A DNA stretch of 64,000 nucleotides, from positions 3,177,001 through 3,241,000 of the forward strand of contig NZ_CP095743.1 of NCBI RefSeq assembly GCF_022049065.2. Reading direction: 5' to 3'. Positions 8,885 to 18,111 of this stretch are shown in pieces. Position 1 is the stretch's first letter. Each line of letters starts with the position of its first letter. Below the pieces are notes generated by a model, which saw only the letters and a program-made list of their open reading frames with translations, searched no databases and was not told the origin of the DNA. This DNA comes from Niallia sp. Man26 (GTDB lineage Bacteria; Bacillota; Bacilli; Bacillales; Cytobacillaceae). The translations under genes and the position numbers were made by a program.

Positions 8885-9859
8885 TTACCAGATTGGCACA
8901 AAAGTATTGATTTCTTCCAGCACTGCTTCTATTTCCTCTAAAACAGAAGCGTTTAACTCTAGGCCGGATGCCTTCACATTTTCTTCTACCTGTCCAGGTC
9001 TGCTTGCCCCTATAATGGCTGAGCTGACATTAGGCTGTCTTAACACCCATGCTAATGCAAGCTGTGATAATTCCACTCCTAGACCATTCGCAATGGCTGA
9101 AAGTTTCTGAACACGTGTCAGCACTTCGTCATTCAAGTAGCTTGTAATCCATTTATTTGTTTCTTCATTTGCTGCACGGCTTTCAGATGGCACTTGCTCG
9201 TTCGGCTTGTATTTTCCTGTTAAAATACCTTGTGCAAGCGGGGAGAATACAACTTGGCCAATTCCCTCCTTCTCACTGACAGGAATCACTTCTTTCTCAA
9301 TATAGCGGACCATCATATTGTAGATTGGCTGATTAGAGATGAGCGGTCTTAAATTCTTCTCTTTGGCAATATGTGCAGCATCGGTTATTTGCGCTGCCGT
9401 CCATTCGCTTACACCTGCATAAAGAATCTTTCCTTGTGCAGTTAGATCATCGAGTGCTCTTAAGCTCTCCTCTACCGGAGTTTCCGAGTCAAAGCGATGG
9501 AATTGATACAAATCTATATAGTCTACACCTAATCTCTTCAAGCTTGCATCACATTGCTCCATAATATGCTTTCTCGACAGTCCCCTGTCATTCGGACCAT
9601 CTCCCATCGGGAAGAAAACCTTTGTTGCCAGCACGTAGCTTGAGCGGGAATAATCTTTTAATGCTTCCCCAAGGACTGTTTCTGCAGCTCCCTTATTATA
9701 AGCATTTGCCGTATCGAAAAAGTTGATGCCAAGATCATATGCCCTGTGAATACAAGCTATGGACTGCTCCTTTTCCACTGCGCTTCCATATGTAAGCCAG
9801 CTGCCTAGTCCAATTTCGCTTACTCTTAAGCCAGAGTTTCCTAGTTTTCTGTACTTCAT
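8885..9859 (-). CDS. Aldo/keto reductase, Kv-beta-subunit-like (AKR6/YhdN type)
   Basis: A 324-residue NADPH-dependent reductase. The tetrad is visible: Asp and Tyr in FFDTANAYNKGAAE, Lys in LATKVF, His in YQFHRFD. The NADP-binding end AIIGASRPGQVEENVKASGL is near 285. The length and the start YRKLGNSGLRVSEIGLGSW match potassium-channel beta-subunit-like reductases. It is the first gene of a leftward unit with a 6-phospho-beta-glucosidase and a GmuR-like repressor, so it may act on an aglycone or oxidised sugar released from beta-glucosides (inference). The promoter, operator and cre site lie 95-170 bp upstream. Confidence 0.9.
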   Translation of the reverse strand: MKYRKLGNSGLRVSEIGLGSWLTYGSAVEKEQSIACIHRAYDLGINFFDTANAYNKGAAETVLGEALKDYSRSSYVLATKVFFPMGDGPNDRGLSRKHIMEQCDASLKRLGVDYIDLYQFHRFDSETPVEESLRALDDLTAQGKILYAGVSEWTAAQITDAAHIAKEKNLRPLISNQPIYNMMVRYIEKEVIPVSEKEGIGQVVFSPLAQGILTGKYKPNEQVPSESRAANEETNKWITSYLNDEVLTRVQKLSAIANGLGVELSQLALAWVLRQPNVSSAIIGASRPGQVEENVKASGLELNASVLEEIEAVLEEINTFVPIW

Positions 9860-9955
9860 TTCTAATCACCCAACCTATTCGTTTTTTTTAGCCATGCTTA
9901 TGTGAGAATCTGCCACAAATGTGACAGCTTCCCACAAAGTTTTAGATCATCAAAT

Positions 9956-9969
9956 TAGAAACGCTTACA
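9956..9969 (-). promoter_or_regulatory. cre site (CcpA) of the reductase-GH1-GntR unit
   Basis: On the minus strand TGTAAGCGTTTCTA matches 12 of 14 positions of TGWAANCGNTNWCA. It lies 5 bp downstream of the -10, a position where CcpA represses. Confidence 0.75.
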
Positions 9970-9974
9970 ATTAT

Positions 9975-10030
9975 ATTATAAAGGGTTCAAAATAAATGTC
10001 TATACTTTATATAAATTAGAATAGACATTT
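9975..10030 (-). promoter_or_regulatory. Promoter with embedded inverted-repeat operator (beta-glucoside unit 1)
   Basis: The minus-strand -35 is TAGACA (plus 9997-10002), the spacer is 16 bp and the -10 is TATAAT (plus 9975-9980). The -35 lies inside a perfect 10-bp inverted repeat, AAATGTCTAT (9994-10003) and ATAGACATTT (10021-10030). The PTS operon promoter at 28111-28189 has the same arrangement. Confidence 0.8.
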
Positions 10031-10035
10031 AAGTT

Positions 10036-11817
10036 TCATCCTACTTCCAAAGATGTATGCTGAGACGTATAAAGATGCCAATATTGTCCTTTTCTTTCCA
10101 TTAATTCATCATGTGTGCCTTCCTCTGCAATTCGTCCCTTATCAATGAACAAAATTCTTGTTGCACTTTGAATGGTAGAAAGGCGGTGAGCAATAATGAA
10201 GGACGTTCTTTTTGCAAGCAGTGTTCCTAAGCCTTTTTGGAGAGCAAGCTCTGTTTCTGTATCAATGGAAGAAGTTGCTTCATCTAATATTAAAATTCTT
10301 GGGTCTGCCAGCAGTGCTCTTGCAAAGGAAATAAGCTGCCTTTGTCCTGCAGAAAGCCTTGTTCCTCGCTCATTTACCTCTGTTTCATAGCCATCCTTTA
10401 ATGTCATAATGAAAGCATCGGCCTGAACCGCTTTTGCTGCTTCTATTACTTCCTCATCGCTTGCATCGAGACGTCCGTAGCGGATATTATCCATAATTGT
10501 TCCCGAAAAGATAAACGGATCCTGAAGCATAATGCCCATTTGCCTTCTGAGTGAAGGGATTGTTACTGTGCTGATATCCACCCCGTCTATTTTAATTTTG
10601 CCTCCATTCAAGTCATAGAAGCGGCTGATTAAACTAACAATGGATGTTTTCCCAGATCCTGTCGCCCCGACAAGCGCAATCGTCTCTCCAGGCTCAGCCC
10701 TGAAATGCACATCCTTCAAAACCCTTTCCTCTCCTTCATAACCAAACTCAACATGCTCAAACTCGACTTTTCCGTTAATTTGCTGAAGCACTTTTCCATC
10801 TGGATTATTGCGCACTGTCGGCTTTTCATCCATCATTTCAAAAATTCGCTCCAAATAAGCCATTGCATTAATGATTGCATTATAGAAGTTGCCGATATTG
10901 GAAATCGGCGTCCAGAACATCCAAATATATCCGACGAACGCTACTAAAGCACCGACGGTTACTCCTTGCCCAATCATCGAAATCCCTGCAACATAGATGA
11001 AAGATACTGTCAAAACAGAGATGTTTTCAATCGATGGCCAAAGAAGAAACTGAATATAGACAGCTTTCATCCATGACTTTTTGTAGCCTTTAGATACATC
11101 TTCAAAGATTTTCTTGTTCTCTTCCTCCCTTGCGAATGCTTGGGTTACCTTCATGCCATTGATGCTTTCATGGATATAGGCGTTCATATTAGACTGTTTA
11201 TTGCTTAAGTCCTGCCAAGCCTTGCGTTGAGCATTTTTTATAAAAAAGATAACAATGGCTAACAGAGGGAAACCAACCATTGCATAAATAGCCAAACGTA
11301 CGTCGATGGCAAACATAAACCCGATAATGACAATCAAGCTAAATATATCCGTAATCAAGTTGATAAGCCCATTAGAAAGAAGATCACTAAGTGAATTCAC
11401 ATAATTGACGACCCGCACCAATATTTTTCCGTGGGGACGATTATCATAAAAGGAAAAGGACAGTGATTGAATATGTGTAAACAAGTCCTTGCGAATGGTC
11501 TTAATAACATCCTGACCAATCTGGGCCATCATCCTGATCCGGTACTTCATACAAATTCCTGTGATAATCAGCGCTCCTAAATATATACCTGCAAGCAGCG
11601 ACAGTCCGCCGATATTCCCTTCTGGAATTTCTTTATCGATTGCCTGCTTGATGAGATAAGGACCAATTAGATTAGCACCGCTTGCCACAAGCATGATAAG
11701 AATCGTGACGATGATTTTTTTCTTATATGGCTTTATATAACCAAACAAGCGCTTTAGATGAGCAAAACTAAACGGTGTTTCTAACTCCTCATCCACATCG
11801 AACTTATTTCGTGCCAC
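10036..11817 (-). CDS. ABC exporter half-transporter (catalytic-site subunit), YfiC-like
   Basis: A 593-residue type IV ABC exporter: six membrane helices in residues 25-320 and a nucleotide-binding domain from about 350. Walker A is GATGSGKTS, the signature is LSAGQRQ and Walker B is ILILDEATSSID with the catalytic Glu, so this subunit supplies the active Walker B. The D-loop and H-loop (IIAHRLST) are present. The GTG start overlaps the TAG stop of the upstream partner by one base, so the two are translated as a coupled pair. The family exports lipids or drugs; the substrate here is unknown. Confidence 0.9.
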   Translation of the reverse strand: MARNKFDVDEELETPFSFAHLKRLFGYIKPYKKKIIVTILIMLVASGANLIGPYLIKQAIDKEIPEGNIGGLSLLAGIYLGALIITGICMKYRIRMMAQIGQDVIKTIRKDLFTHIQSLSFSFYDNRPHGKILVRVVNYVNSLSDLLSNGLINLITDIFSLIVIIGFMFAIDVRLAIYAMVGFPLLAIVIFFIKNAQRKAWQDLSNKQSNMNAYIHESINGMKVTQAFAREEENKKIFEDVSKGYKKSWMKAVYIQFLLWPSIENISVLTVSFIYVAGISMIGQGVTVGALVAFVGYIWMFWTPISNIGNFYNAIINAMAYLERIFEMMDEKPTVRNNPDGKVLQQINGKVEFEHVEFGYEGEERVLKDVHFRAEPGETIALVGATGSGKTSIVSLISRFYDLNGGKIKIDGVDISTVTIPSLRRQMGIMLQDPFIFSGTIMDNIRYGRLDASDEEVIEAAKAVQADAFIMTLKDGYETEVNERGTRLSAGQRQLISFARALLADPRILILDEATSSIDTETELALQKGLGTLLAKRTSFIIAHRLSTIQSATRILFIDKGRIAEEGTHDELMERKGQYWHLYTSQHTSLEVG

Positions 11818-13568
11818 TAGATCACATCCTCATCTCTGTGCTTTTGTTCGAAGTTTCCATATTGATTTTTATACACATTAAAGTAATAACCCTTCTTCCG
11901 CAGGAGTTCATCATGTGTGCCTCGCTCCATAATTGCGCCATTATTCATCACCAGTATTTGATCTGCATCTTTTACAGAAGAAATTCTATGGGCAATGATA
12001 AAGCATGTTTTGTTTTTTTGAATAGATTTCAATGTTTGCTGAATTCGGTGCTCTGTTTCCATGTCAAGGCTTGATGTTGTATCATCAAGAATCAGGATGG
12101 ACGGATCTTTTAAGATAGCTCTTGCCAGTGCAATCCGCTGCCTTTGTCCGCCAGACAGTCCGACACCTCTTTCCCCGACAATGGTGTCATAGCCTTCTGG
12201 CAAATCTTTAATAAAATCATGGGCATCTGCTAATTTTGCAGCAAGTTTAACTGCTTCATTAGATGTATTGGGATCACCGTAAGCAATATTGCCTTCAATC
12301 GTATCAGAAAACAGGAAGATATCTTGCATAACCATTGCCATTCCTGTGCGGAGCTGCTGCAGCTCCCAGTCCTTCACATTTCTGCCGTCAATCTTGACCT
12401 CACCGCTTGTCGCATCATAAAAGCGGCTAAGCAAATTAACCATTGTTGACTTGCCTGCTCCTGTCGGTCCAATGATGGCTAGTGTTTGACCTGGCTTCAC
12501 TTTAAAGCTGATATCCTTCAAGATGGGTTCCTCTCCATAGCTAAAGGACACCTTATTAAACTCCACGACGCCTTTATAGTCGCCAATTGGAACAACGTTA
12601 TCGAGACTGGCTATTTTTGGCTTTGTCTCTAGGAGATCCTCCACCTTTTCGGCAGATGCTATAAAGCGCTGTACATCATTTAGCAGCCAGCCAGCCATTT
12701 TCATTGGGTTGCTTAACGCCCATATGAATGAATTAAACATTACTAGCTCTCCAAATGTGAGTGTGCCTTTAATAACCATCACACCACCGGCAAAAATCAT
12801 CAGCACTGTCAGCACACCAGCCAAGGAATCCAAAATCGGCAAATATTTTTCCCAAATTTTTGATGATTTTAAGTTCTTATCTTTAAATCCTTCATTGGCA
12901 ATCGAAAATTTAGCGATTTCATAATCTTCTTTCGCAAAAGCCTTTACTACCCTGTTTCCACTGATATTCTCTTGAACGACTGAATTTAATTTCGCAAACT
13001 GGTTGCGAATCTCCGTAAAGGTCGGCCGGACATCCCTTGTCAGCCTGAAAGCGAAGAAGCCAATCACTGGTGTTACAATCAGGAGAGTAAGCGCCAAGGG
13101 CGGATGTATATAAAACATAAAGGCAACTGCAAACAGTAAAATGGTGGCGTTTTCAAAAATCATGTAAATCGTCCATGCTGTGAAATGCCTGACCGCTTCC
13201 ATATCCCCTGTCATTCTTGCCATAATATCGCCTGTTTTAGTACGGTCGTAAAAGCTGAAATCCAATCTGTGCAGGCGGTCATACAATTGTTCTCGTATAT
13301 TGTAAATAACATTTTGTGAAACATTCTCAAAAATCATCTGATACGTATAGCGGATTATCGTCCTAATAAATGTTCCAGCAATCATGATACCAAGTATCGG
13401 CCACAGCAAATGAAGCTGCTTGCCATACATAACATCATCCACCATCTTCCCAGCCAAATAAGGGTTTAACACACTTAAAGCTGATACGATGACTGCGCAA
13501 AAAAGGCCGATAGCTATCTTAAGACGATAAGTATGTAGAAACCCCCATATCCATCGCAGACTATGCAT
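11817..13568 (-). CDS. ABC exporter half-transporter (degenerate-site subunit), YfiB-like
   Basis: A 583-residue partner of the downstream gene with six membrane helices at about 15-300. Walker A is GPTGAGKSTM and the signature is LSGGQRQR. Walker B reads ILILDDTTSSLD, so the catalytic Glu is Asp. This single non-hydrolysing site is the hallmark of heterodimeric exporters of the BmrC/D, YfiB/C and TM287/288 type. The ATG at 13568 opens the operon. No local regulator is fused or adjacent. Confidence 0.9.
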   Translation of the reverse strand: MHSLRWIWGFLHTYRLKIAIGLFCAVIVSALSVLNPYLAGKMVDDVMYGKQLHLLWPILGIMIAGTFIRTIIRYTYQMIFENVSQNVIYNIREQLYDRLHRLDFSFYDRTKTGDIMARMTGDMEAVRHFTAWTIYMIFENATILLFAVAFMFYIHPPLALTLLIVTPVIGFFAFRLTRDVRPTFTEIRNQFAKLNSVVQENISGNRVVKAFAKEDYEIAKFSIANEGFKDKNLKSSKIWEKYLPILDSLAGVLTVLMIFAGGVMVIKGTLTFGELVMFNSFIWALSNPMKMAGWLLNDVQRFIASAEKVEDLLETKPKIASLDNVVPIGDYKGVVEFNKVSFSYGEEPILKDISFKVKPGQTLAIIGPTGAGKSTMVNLLSRFYDATSGEVKIDGRNVKDWELQQLRTGMAMVMQDIFLFSDTIEGNIAYGDPNTSNEAVKLAAKLADAHDFIKDLPEGYDTIVGERGVGLSGGQRQRIALARAILKDPSILILDDTTSSLDMETEHRIQQTLKSIQKNKTCFIIAHRISSVKDADQILVMNNGAIMERGTHDELLRKKGYYFNVYKNQYGNFEQKHRDEDVI

Positions 13569-13725
13569 CTAGTCGGCTCCCCCTTCTATCTTTTTTTCCT
13601 TTACAGCAGCATGTATTTTTTAGCTCCCTCCCTTAAAACAAACATTACCGAATAATCATATTAGCGTTACTTGCTTTCTATGTATGTCCTCCAAATAAAA
13701 TCTATCATTTTTTTAATAGACCAAA

Positions 13726-14352
13726 TTACACAGCAACCTCTGCTTTCTTTTTCTTCCATTTAAATGTAAATATAAATCTCGCACACGTCCCGTAGATGGC
13801 AGGAGCGAAGAATAGGAAAAAAATGAAATTAACATAAATCAACAAATAGATAATTAAAATCACTAAAAGCAAGATAAAGGAACGAAAGGGTTTCTTCACA
13901 ACTAGAAAAAGACTGACCAGCACAGTGTTCTTTATTGGCAATTGCAGGTGCACTAAATTCCAAGCTAAATAAGTAAAGAAAATAATGGATAGCAAAAAAG
14001 CATATATGCACACAAATTTAAGGACTGCTGCCGCAAACGAGTCAATTGTTTGTGGAAACGGCAGAATGATGAAGGTTCCGATATAGATAAATAAACCAAA
14101 CATAATCGCAGACAGTCTTTTATTGTTGGCATATTTAGGGCTGATCTCTTGAAACAGCTTGCGCACAGAAGTGCCGTTTCCTTTGAATATCTCATCAATA
14201 ACCGCCAGTAATGTGGATGTGGAAGAAATCAATCCGCATACAAAAAAGCCTTTTCCTGCATAAAACCAAAATAATAAACTTGCCCTGACTAAACGGTATG
14301 TAATGTCCATAAAAGAAAAAAACTTGCTGTCGATGAATCGGCTTTTATACAA
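13726..14352 (-). CDS. DUF624 (YesL-like) membrane protein
   Basis: A 208-residue protein with about five hydrophobic segments (near 23-45, 90-110, 115-135, 150-170, 172-195) and a Lys-rich C-terminal tail, KWKKKKAEV. The early FWFYAGKGFFVCGLISSTSTLLAVIDEI matches the DUF624/YesL pattern. Such proteins sit beside ABC sugar importers and their role is unproven. It uses a TTG start with GGAGGG before it. It follows the binding-protein gene across a compound terminator, so it is probably expressed at a lower level from the same operon. Confidence 0.85.
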   Translation of the reverse strand: MYKSRFIDSKFFSFMDITYRLVRASLLFWFYAGKGFFVCGLISSTSTLLAVIDEIFKGNGTSVRKLFQEISPKYANNKRLSAIMFGLFIYIGTFIILPFPQTIDSFAAAVLKFVCIYAFLLSIIFFTYLAWNLVHLQLPIKNTVLVSLFLVVKKPFRSFILLLVILIIYLLIYVNFIFFLFFAPAIYGTCARFIFTFKWKKKKAEVAV

Positions 14353-14370
14353 GATACTCCCTCCTTATAA

Positions 14371-14444
14371 AAAAAGGCTGCCTGAAACCAGGCCGACCAA
14401 TACAAGGTTTCCCGTATTAGGTCAAAGCATTTCCAGACAGCCTC
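14371..14444 (-). terminator. Compound terminator/attenuator between binding-protein and DUF624 genes
   Basis: The outer stem is 14376-14387 with 14430-14442, followed on the minus strand by a T-run. It encloses an inner hairpin, GACCAATAC (14395-14403) with GTATTAGGTC (14414-14423). Confidence 0.7.
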
Positions 14445-14451
14445 TTTATTG

Positions 14452-15726
14452 TTATTTCAAGCCATATTCTTTGCGGATTTGATCTGCTACTTCCTTCAGC
14501 TGTTTCTCTGCATCCTTGCTGCCATTAAGATTGATGTTATCAATGACAGGCTGGATTTTACTTACAATTTCAGCATACTCAGGAATGTAAGGAGCGTTCA
14601 TAACCGTTCTGCCTTCTGCTAAAATTGTTGACAATGCTTTCGCATTTTCAGGCGCATTTGCCATTGACTCAATTTTATCTGCATTCCTTTTTACGACAGG
14701 CACTGCTGATATTGTGTCTACCTGCAGGTCTTGACCTTTTCCAGTAGTCAAGAATTCAAGAAGCTTATATGCTTCGTCAGGATGCTTCGTCTTTGAGCCA
14801 ATTCCGATTGGAAGATAAGAAGCTGCTGCTACATTTCCTGCTTTTCCTGCCGGAAGTGGAACAACATCCCATTTGAAGTTAGCGTTTTTCGATGTATCAG
14901 ACCAATCCCATGGTCCCATCATTTTCATTGCTGCTTGACCAGCGAGGAACATATTGGATAAACCTTGGCTTTGAGCAGAAGTTGGCTGCACATGATATTT
15001 ATTGATCAAGTCTGCCCCAAATTTAATTGCCTCAATAGATTCAGGCGAATCAACGATAACTTCCTTGCCATCCTGGCTGACAAAACCTCCGCCATTTTCA
15101 ACAAGCAATTCATTTGTATAGAAGTTTTCCATACCGAACTGAACTGTTTTGCCGTTTTTCTCGACTGTCAGCTTTTGAGCTGCTGCAAGGAAATCATCCC
15201 ATGTCCAGTCATCCTTAGGATATTCAAGACCAGCAGCATCAAACATATCCTTGTTGTATCCAAGCATGAAGGCAGATGCATCACGAATAAGTGCATACTG
15301 TTTTCCATCCACTTGGCCTAGTGAAAGAACATTTGGCATATACTCTTCTTCATTGATTTCTTTATCAGATAAATCCATCAACACATCTTTACCCACAAAT
15401 TGACCGAATGCAGAAGGCTGAAGCCAAACTAAATCAGGCTGATCGCCGCCAGCAGACATTGTCAGGAATTTATCATTGAATTTATCATATGGTGCATAGA
15501 CTTGCTTTACTTTAATTCCAGGGTTCTCTTTTTCAAATTCCTTAAAAATTTCCCCTTCCAGCTTTGTTCCTTCTGGATTATTATTCCATACGAGAATACG
15601 CAGTGTTACATCTCCTGATTCCCCGCTAGCAGACTCAGAATCTGAGCCAGAACAGCCTGCTAAAAATGCAGATAGAGCTAATACAAAAGTTAACAGTAAA
15701 GCACTTAATTTCTTTTTCTTTCTCAC
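14452..15726 (-). CDS. Sugar-binding lipoprotein of an ABC importer (family 1 SBP)
   Basis: A 424-residue extracellular binding protein anchored to the membrane by lipid. The signal peptide begins RKKKKLSALLLTFVLALSAF and ends in the lipobox LAGC (Cys near 24), followed by a Ser/Glu/Asp-rich linker. The SBP fold shows LRILVWNNNPEGTKLEGEIF, the GGDQPDLVWL loop, and FLAGQAAMKMMGPWDW near 270-285. The GTG start at 15726 follows AAGGGGG. It is the third gene after two permeases, an order like MsmF-MsmG-MsmE reversed. Together with the divergent alpha-galactosidase it probably binds melibiose, raffinose or stachyose (inference from context). Confidence 0.92.
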   Translation of the reverse strand: MRKKKKLSALLLTFVLALSAFLAGCSGSDSESASGESGDVTLRILVWNNNPEGTKLEGEIFKEFEKENPGIKVKQVYAPYDKFNDKFLTMSAGGDQPDLVWLQPSAFGQFVGKDVLMDLSDKEINEEEYMPNVLSLGQVDGKQYALIRDASAFMLGYNKDMFDAAGLEYPKDDWTWDDFLAAAQKLTVEKNGKTVQFGMENFYTNELLVENGGGFVSQDGKEVIVDSPESIEAIKFGADLINKYHVQPTSAQSQGLSNMFLAGQAAMKMMGPWDWSDTSKNANFKWDVVPLPAGKAGNVAAASYLPIGIGSKTKHPDEAYKLLEFLTTGKGQDLQVDTISAVPVVKRNADKIESMANAPENAKALSTILAEGRTVMNAPYIPEYAEIVSKIQPVIDNINLNGSKDAEKQLKEVADQIRKEYGLK

Positions 15727-15803
15727 GTGATTTACCCCCTTAGGTAATGTTTTTGTATGGATAACGGATAAATGAGATTCATTTATCCAAGTGATACCAT
15801 AGA

Positions 15804-16691
15804 TTAGCCCTTTCCGCCTGTTGTAGCAATTCCTTGGACAAAGTACTTTTGACCAACAAAGAAAATGATAATAAGCGGTAAGATAATAAAGACGCTCGCT
15901 GCCATCATCGGTCCCCATTGAATTAAGAGAGCCCCTTTAAATTGCAGAATTCCCAGTGCAAGCGTATATTTGGAATCATCATTTAAATAGATTAATGGAT
16001 TAAGAAAGTCATTCCACGTCCACATAAAGCTCAACAAAGCGACAGTAATAATAGAAGGAACTGATAACGGAACGATAATTCTCCAGAAAATACCGAAAGG
16101 ACCACAGCCATCGAGATAGGCACTCTCTTCTAGCTCCTTTGGGATTGTCTTAAAAAATTGACGCAGTAAAAAGATGAAGTAAGCGCTACCAAAGAAAGAT
16201 GGAACAATTAGCGGCAGGAACGTATTAACCCACCCCAGCTTAGAAAAAATCATATAGACAGGAATCATCGTTACTTGTGGCGGAAGCATCATTGTTCCAA
16301 GCAAAAGCACAAACCAGAAATTCCGTCCTTTCCCTTTTATCCTTGCAAAACCGTATGCGACGATTGTAGAAGAAACAACTGTCCCAATAACTACACATAC
16401 AGTGACAATAATAGAGTTCATGTAATACTGCCCAAAGTCCACTAGTGTAAATACTTCTTTATAGTTCGCTAAATCCCATTCCTTTGGCAGCAATGTCGGT
16501 GGAAATGCCATTGCTTCATTTTCCGGTTTTACAGAAGTTCCAATCAGCCACAAAAAAGGGAATAAAAAGAGAATAGAAAGTGCAATAAGTAAAAAGTAAG
16601 TAAGTGCCTTTTCCGCTTTTCTTCCTTTCTTCATGCTGCGCAGTTTCTTTGCTTTCATTGCAGCAGTCGGCTTCGCAGGTGTTATTTCCAT
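15804..16691 (-). CDS. ABC sugar permease, MsmG/MalG-like
   Basis: A 295-residue inner-membrane permease with six helices. A long basic N-terminal stretch (KAKKLRSMKKGRKAEKA) precedes the first helix near 30. The EAA loop that docks the ATPase reads EESAYLDGCGPFGIFWRIIVP near 190-215. It lies 18 bp after the first permease and 77 bp before the binding-protein gene. No ATPase gene is present in this unit, so it most likely uses a shared MsmX-type ATPase encoded elsewhere. Confidence 0.93.
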   Translation of the reverse strand: MEITPAKPTAAMKAKKLRSMKKGRKAEKALTYFLLIALSILFLFPFLWLIGTSVKPENEAMAFPPTLLPKEWDLANYKEVFTLVDFGQYYMNSIIVTVCVVIGTVVSSTIVAYGFARIKGKGRNFWFVLLLGTMMLPPQVTMIPVYMIFSKLGWVNTFLPLIVPSFFGSAYFIFLLRQFFKTIPKELEESAYLDGCGPFGIFWRIIVPLSVPSIITVALLSFMWTWNDFLNPLIYLNDDSKYTLALGILQFKGALLIQWGPMMAASVFIILPLIIIFFVGQKYFVQGIATTGGKG

Positions 16692-16709
16692 AACTGCCCC
16701 TCACTTTCC

Positions 16710-17594
16710 TTATTCATCGTATTCGTAATACACCTTTTTCCCAAATACTTTAAACTGAATTAATGTGAAGATAAGAATGATAATGAATAAAATCCAGGCG
16801 AGTGCAGACGCATACCCCATCTTAAAGAACTTAAAGGCATCCTGGTATAAATAGAATACATAAAACAGAGATTTATAGTTTGGTCCGCCATTGCCGCTGC
16901 TGACAACATAGGCTTGTGTGAATATCTGAAAAGAACCAATCAGCCCCATAATCAGATTGAAGAAGATAACATTAGAAGTCATCGGGATGGTAATATTCCA
17001 GAACTTATGGAATTTGCCTGCCCCATCCAGTTCGGCTGCTTCATACAGAGATGCGGGAACACTTTGAAGTCCTGCGAGATAAATAACCATACCGCCGCCA
17101 GCACCCCATAAGCTCATAATAATCAGTGTCGGCTTTACCATACTTTCACTTAACAGCCAATTTGATGTCGGCAAATGAAAAAAGGACAGGATGCTGTTCG
17201 CAATACCGAAATCCGGCTGAAAGATTAATATCCATAGCAACGAGCTGGCAACTGTTGGCACTAAGGAAGGTAAATAAAAGATTGTCCGGAATACCCCCAT
17301 AAATCTCACCTTTGTGTTCAGCAAGACAGCAAGCATGTAACCGACAACTAAACCAAGAGGAACGCCGACAATTGTATAAAAGAAGGTATTCCATAATGAC
17401 TGCCAAAACAGCGGATCTTCAGTAAACAGCTTTTTATAGTTTTCTAATCCGACCCAATTCGCTGCCCCAAGTCCTGAGTAATCAGTAAAGGACATGTATA
17501 GGGAATACACCATCGGGCCAGCCGTAAAGACGAAAAAGCCGATCAGCCATGGCAAAATAAATAAGTAAAACAATAAAGTTCTCGATTTATTCAT
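16710..17594 (-). CDS. ABC sugar permease, MsmF/MalF-like
   Basis: A 294-residue permease with six membrane helices and the EAA loop YEAAELDGAGKFHKFWNITIP near 190-210. The ATG at 17594 is preferred over a GTG 9 bp upstream because GGAAGG is 8 nt before it. It is the first gene of the leftward importer operon and is divergent from the alpha-galactosidase gene across a 517-bp AT-rich spacer that carries a cre-like site for each side. Confidence 0.92.
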   Translation of the reverse strand: MNKSRTLLFYLFILPWLIGFFVFTAGPMVYSLYMSFTDYSGLGAANWVGLENYKKLFTEDPLFWQSLWNTFFYTIVGVPLGLVVGYMLAVLLNTKVRFMGVFRTIFYLPSLVPTVASSLLWILIFQPDFGIANSILSFFHLPTSNWLLSESMVKPTLIIMSLWGAGGGMVIYLAGLQSVPASLYEAAELDGAGKFHKFWNITIPMTSNVIFFNLIMGLIGSFQIFTQAYVVSSGNGGPNYKSLFYVFYLYQDAFKFFKMGYASALAWILFIIILIFTLIQFKVFGKKVYYEYDE

Positions 17595-17741
17595 TTGCTT
17601 CACCTTCCATTTGATAAAATCACCAACTGCAATTCTTGCTTGCTAAATCACTCCCCCCCTTTTTCTTTATCTTAAAAAACGCAATACTTTAACCATCATG
17701 TAACTACTTTTTGTCAGTTATTTAACTTACAAATAAAGTTA

Positions 17742-17755
17742 TGTAAGCCTTTTCA
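17742..17755 (-). promoter_or_regulatory. cre-like site of the importer operon
   Basis: TGTAAGCCTTTTCA matches 13 of 14 positions of the cre consensus TGWAANCGNTNWCA. The second base of the central CG is C. Confidence 0.55.
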
Positions 17756-18072
17756 ACTACAATTACATATTAACTTCTTAATTCAAAATTATCAATATAT
17801 TTTTAAAGTATTTTACCTAAAATTTTTAAACTTATTAAGTAATTAAATTAGTTTAGTAACCTAAAATAGTCAGTACAACCCTCGTACTTCTCCAACATGC
17901 GTATTTATACCTATAACAAAAAAGCTTTTATATATAGAAGATTATCTATACACTTAAACCAATTTCTACAGTTAAGTTAATGCTACTTTCTATAAGATTA
18001 CCGATTACTTAAATTAATTCAAATACTTATTGTCTTCCATATTTATAATTGATACAATCAAACATATAATGT

Positions 18073-18086
18073 TGTAAGGGTTTTCA
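18073..18086 (+). promoter_or_regulatory. cre-like site of the alpha-galactosidase gene
   Basis: TGTAAGGGTTTTCA matches 13 of 14 cre positions. It sits 3 bp after the TATAAT box, so it covers the start of transcription, where CcpA represses. Confidence 0.65.
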
Positions 18087-18111
18087 TTCCAAATGGCGAG
18101 GTGCAGTGATA

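Larger units (their letters stand above)
17595..18111. promoter_or_regulatory. Divergent control region of the alpha-galactoside locus
   Basis: A 517-bp, very AT-rich spacer without an open frame. It contains a cre-like site on each side (17742-17755 and 18073-18086) and a plausible promoter for the rightward genes (TTTATA 18042-18047, 17-bp spacer, TATAAT 18065-18070). It also has a small palindrome ACTTATTAAGT (17830-17840) that could be a regulator site. I could not place a convincing -10 for the leftward operon. Confidence 0.6.

Noticed and set aside
15727..15918. Upstream extension of the sugar-binding protein gene
   Set aside because: It overlaps the end of the permease gene and lacks a signal peptide. 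The GTG at 15726 with AAGGGGG gives a perfect lipoprotein signal.
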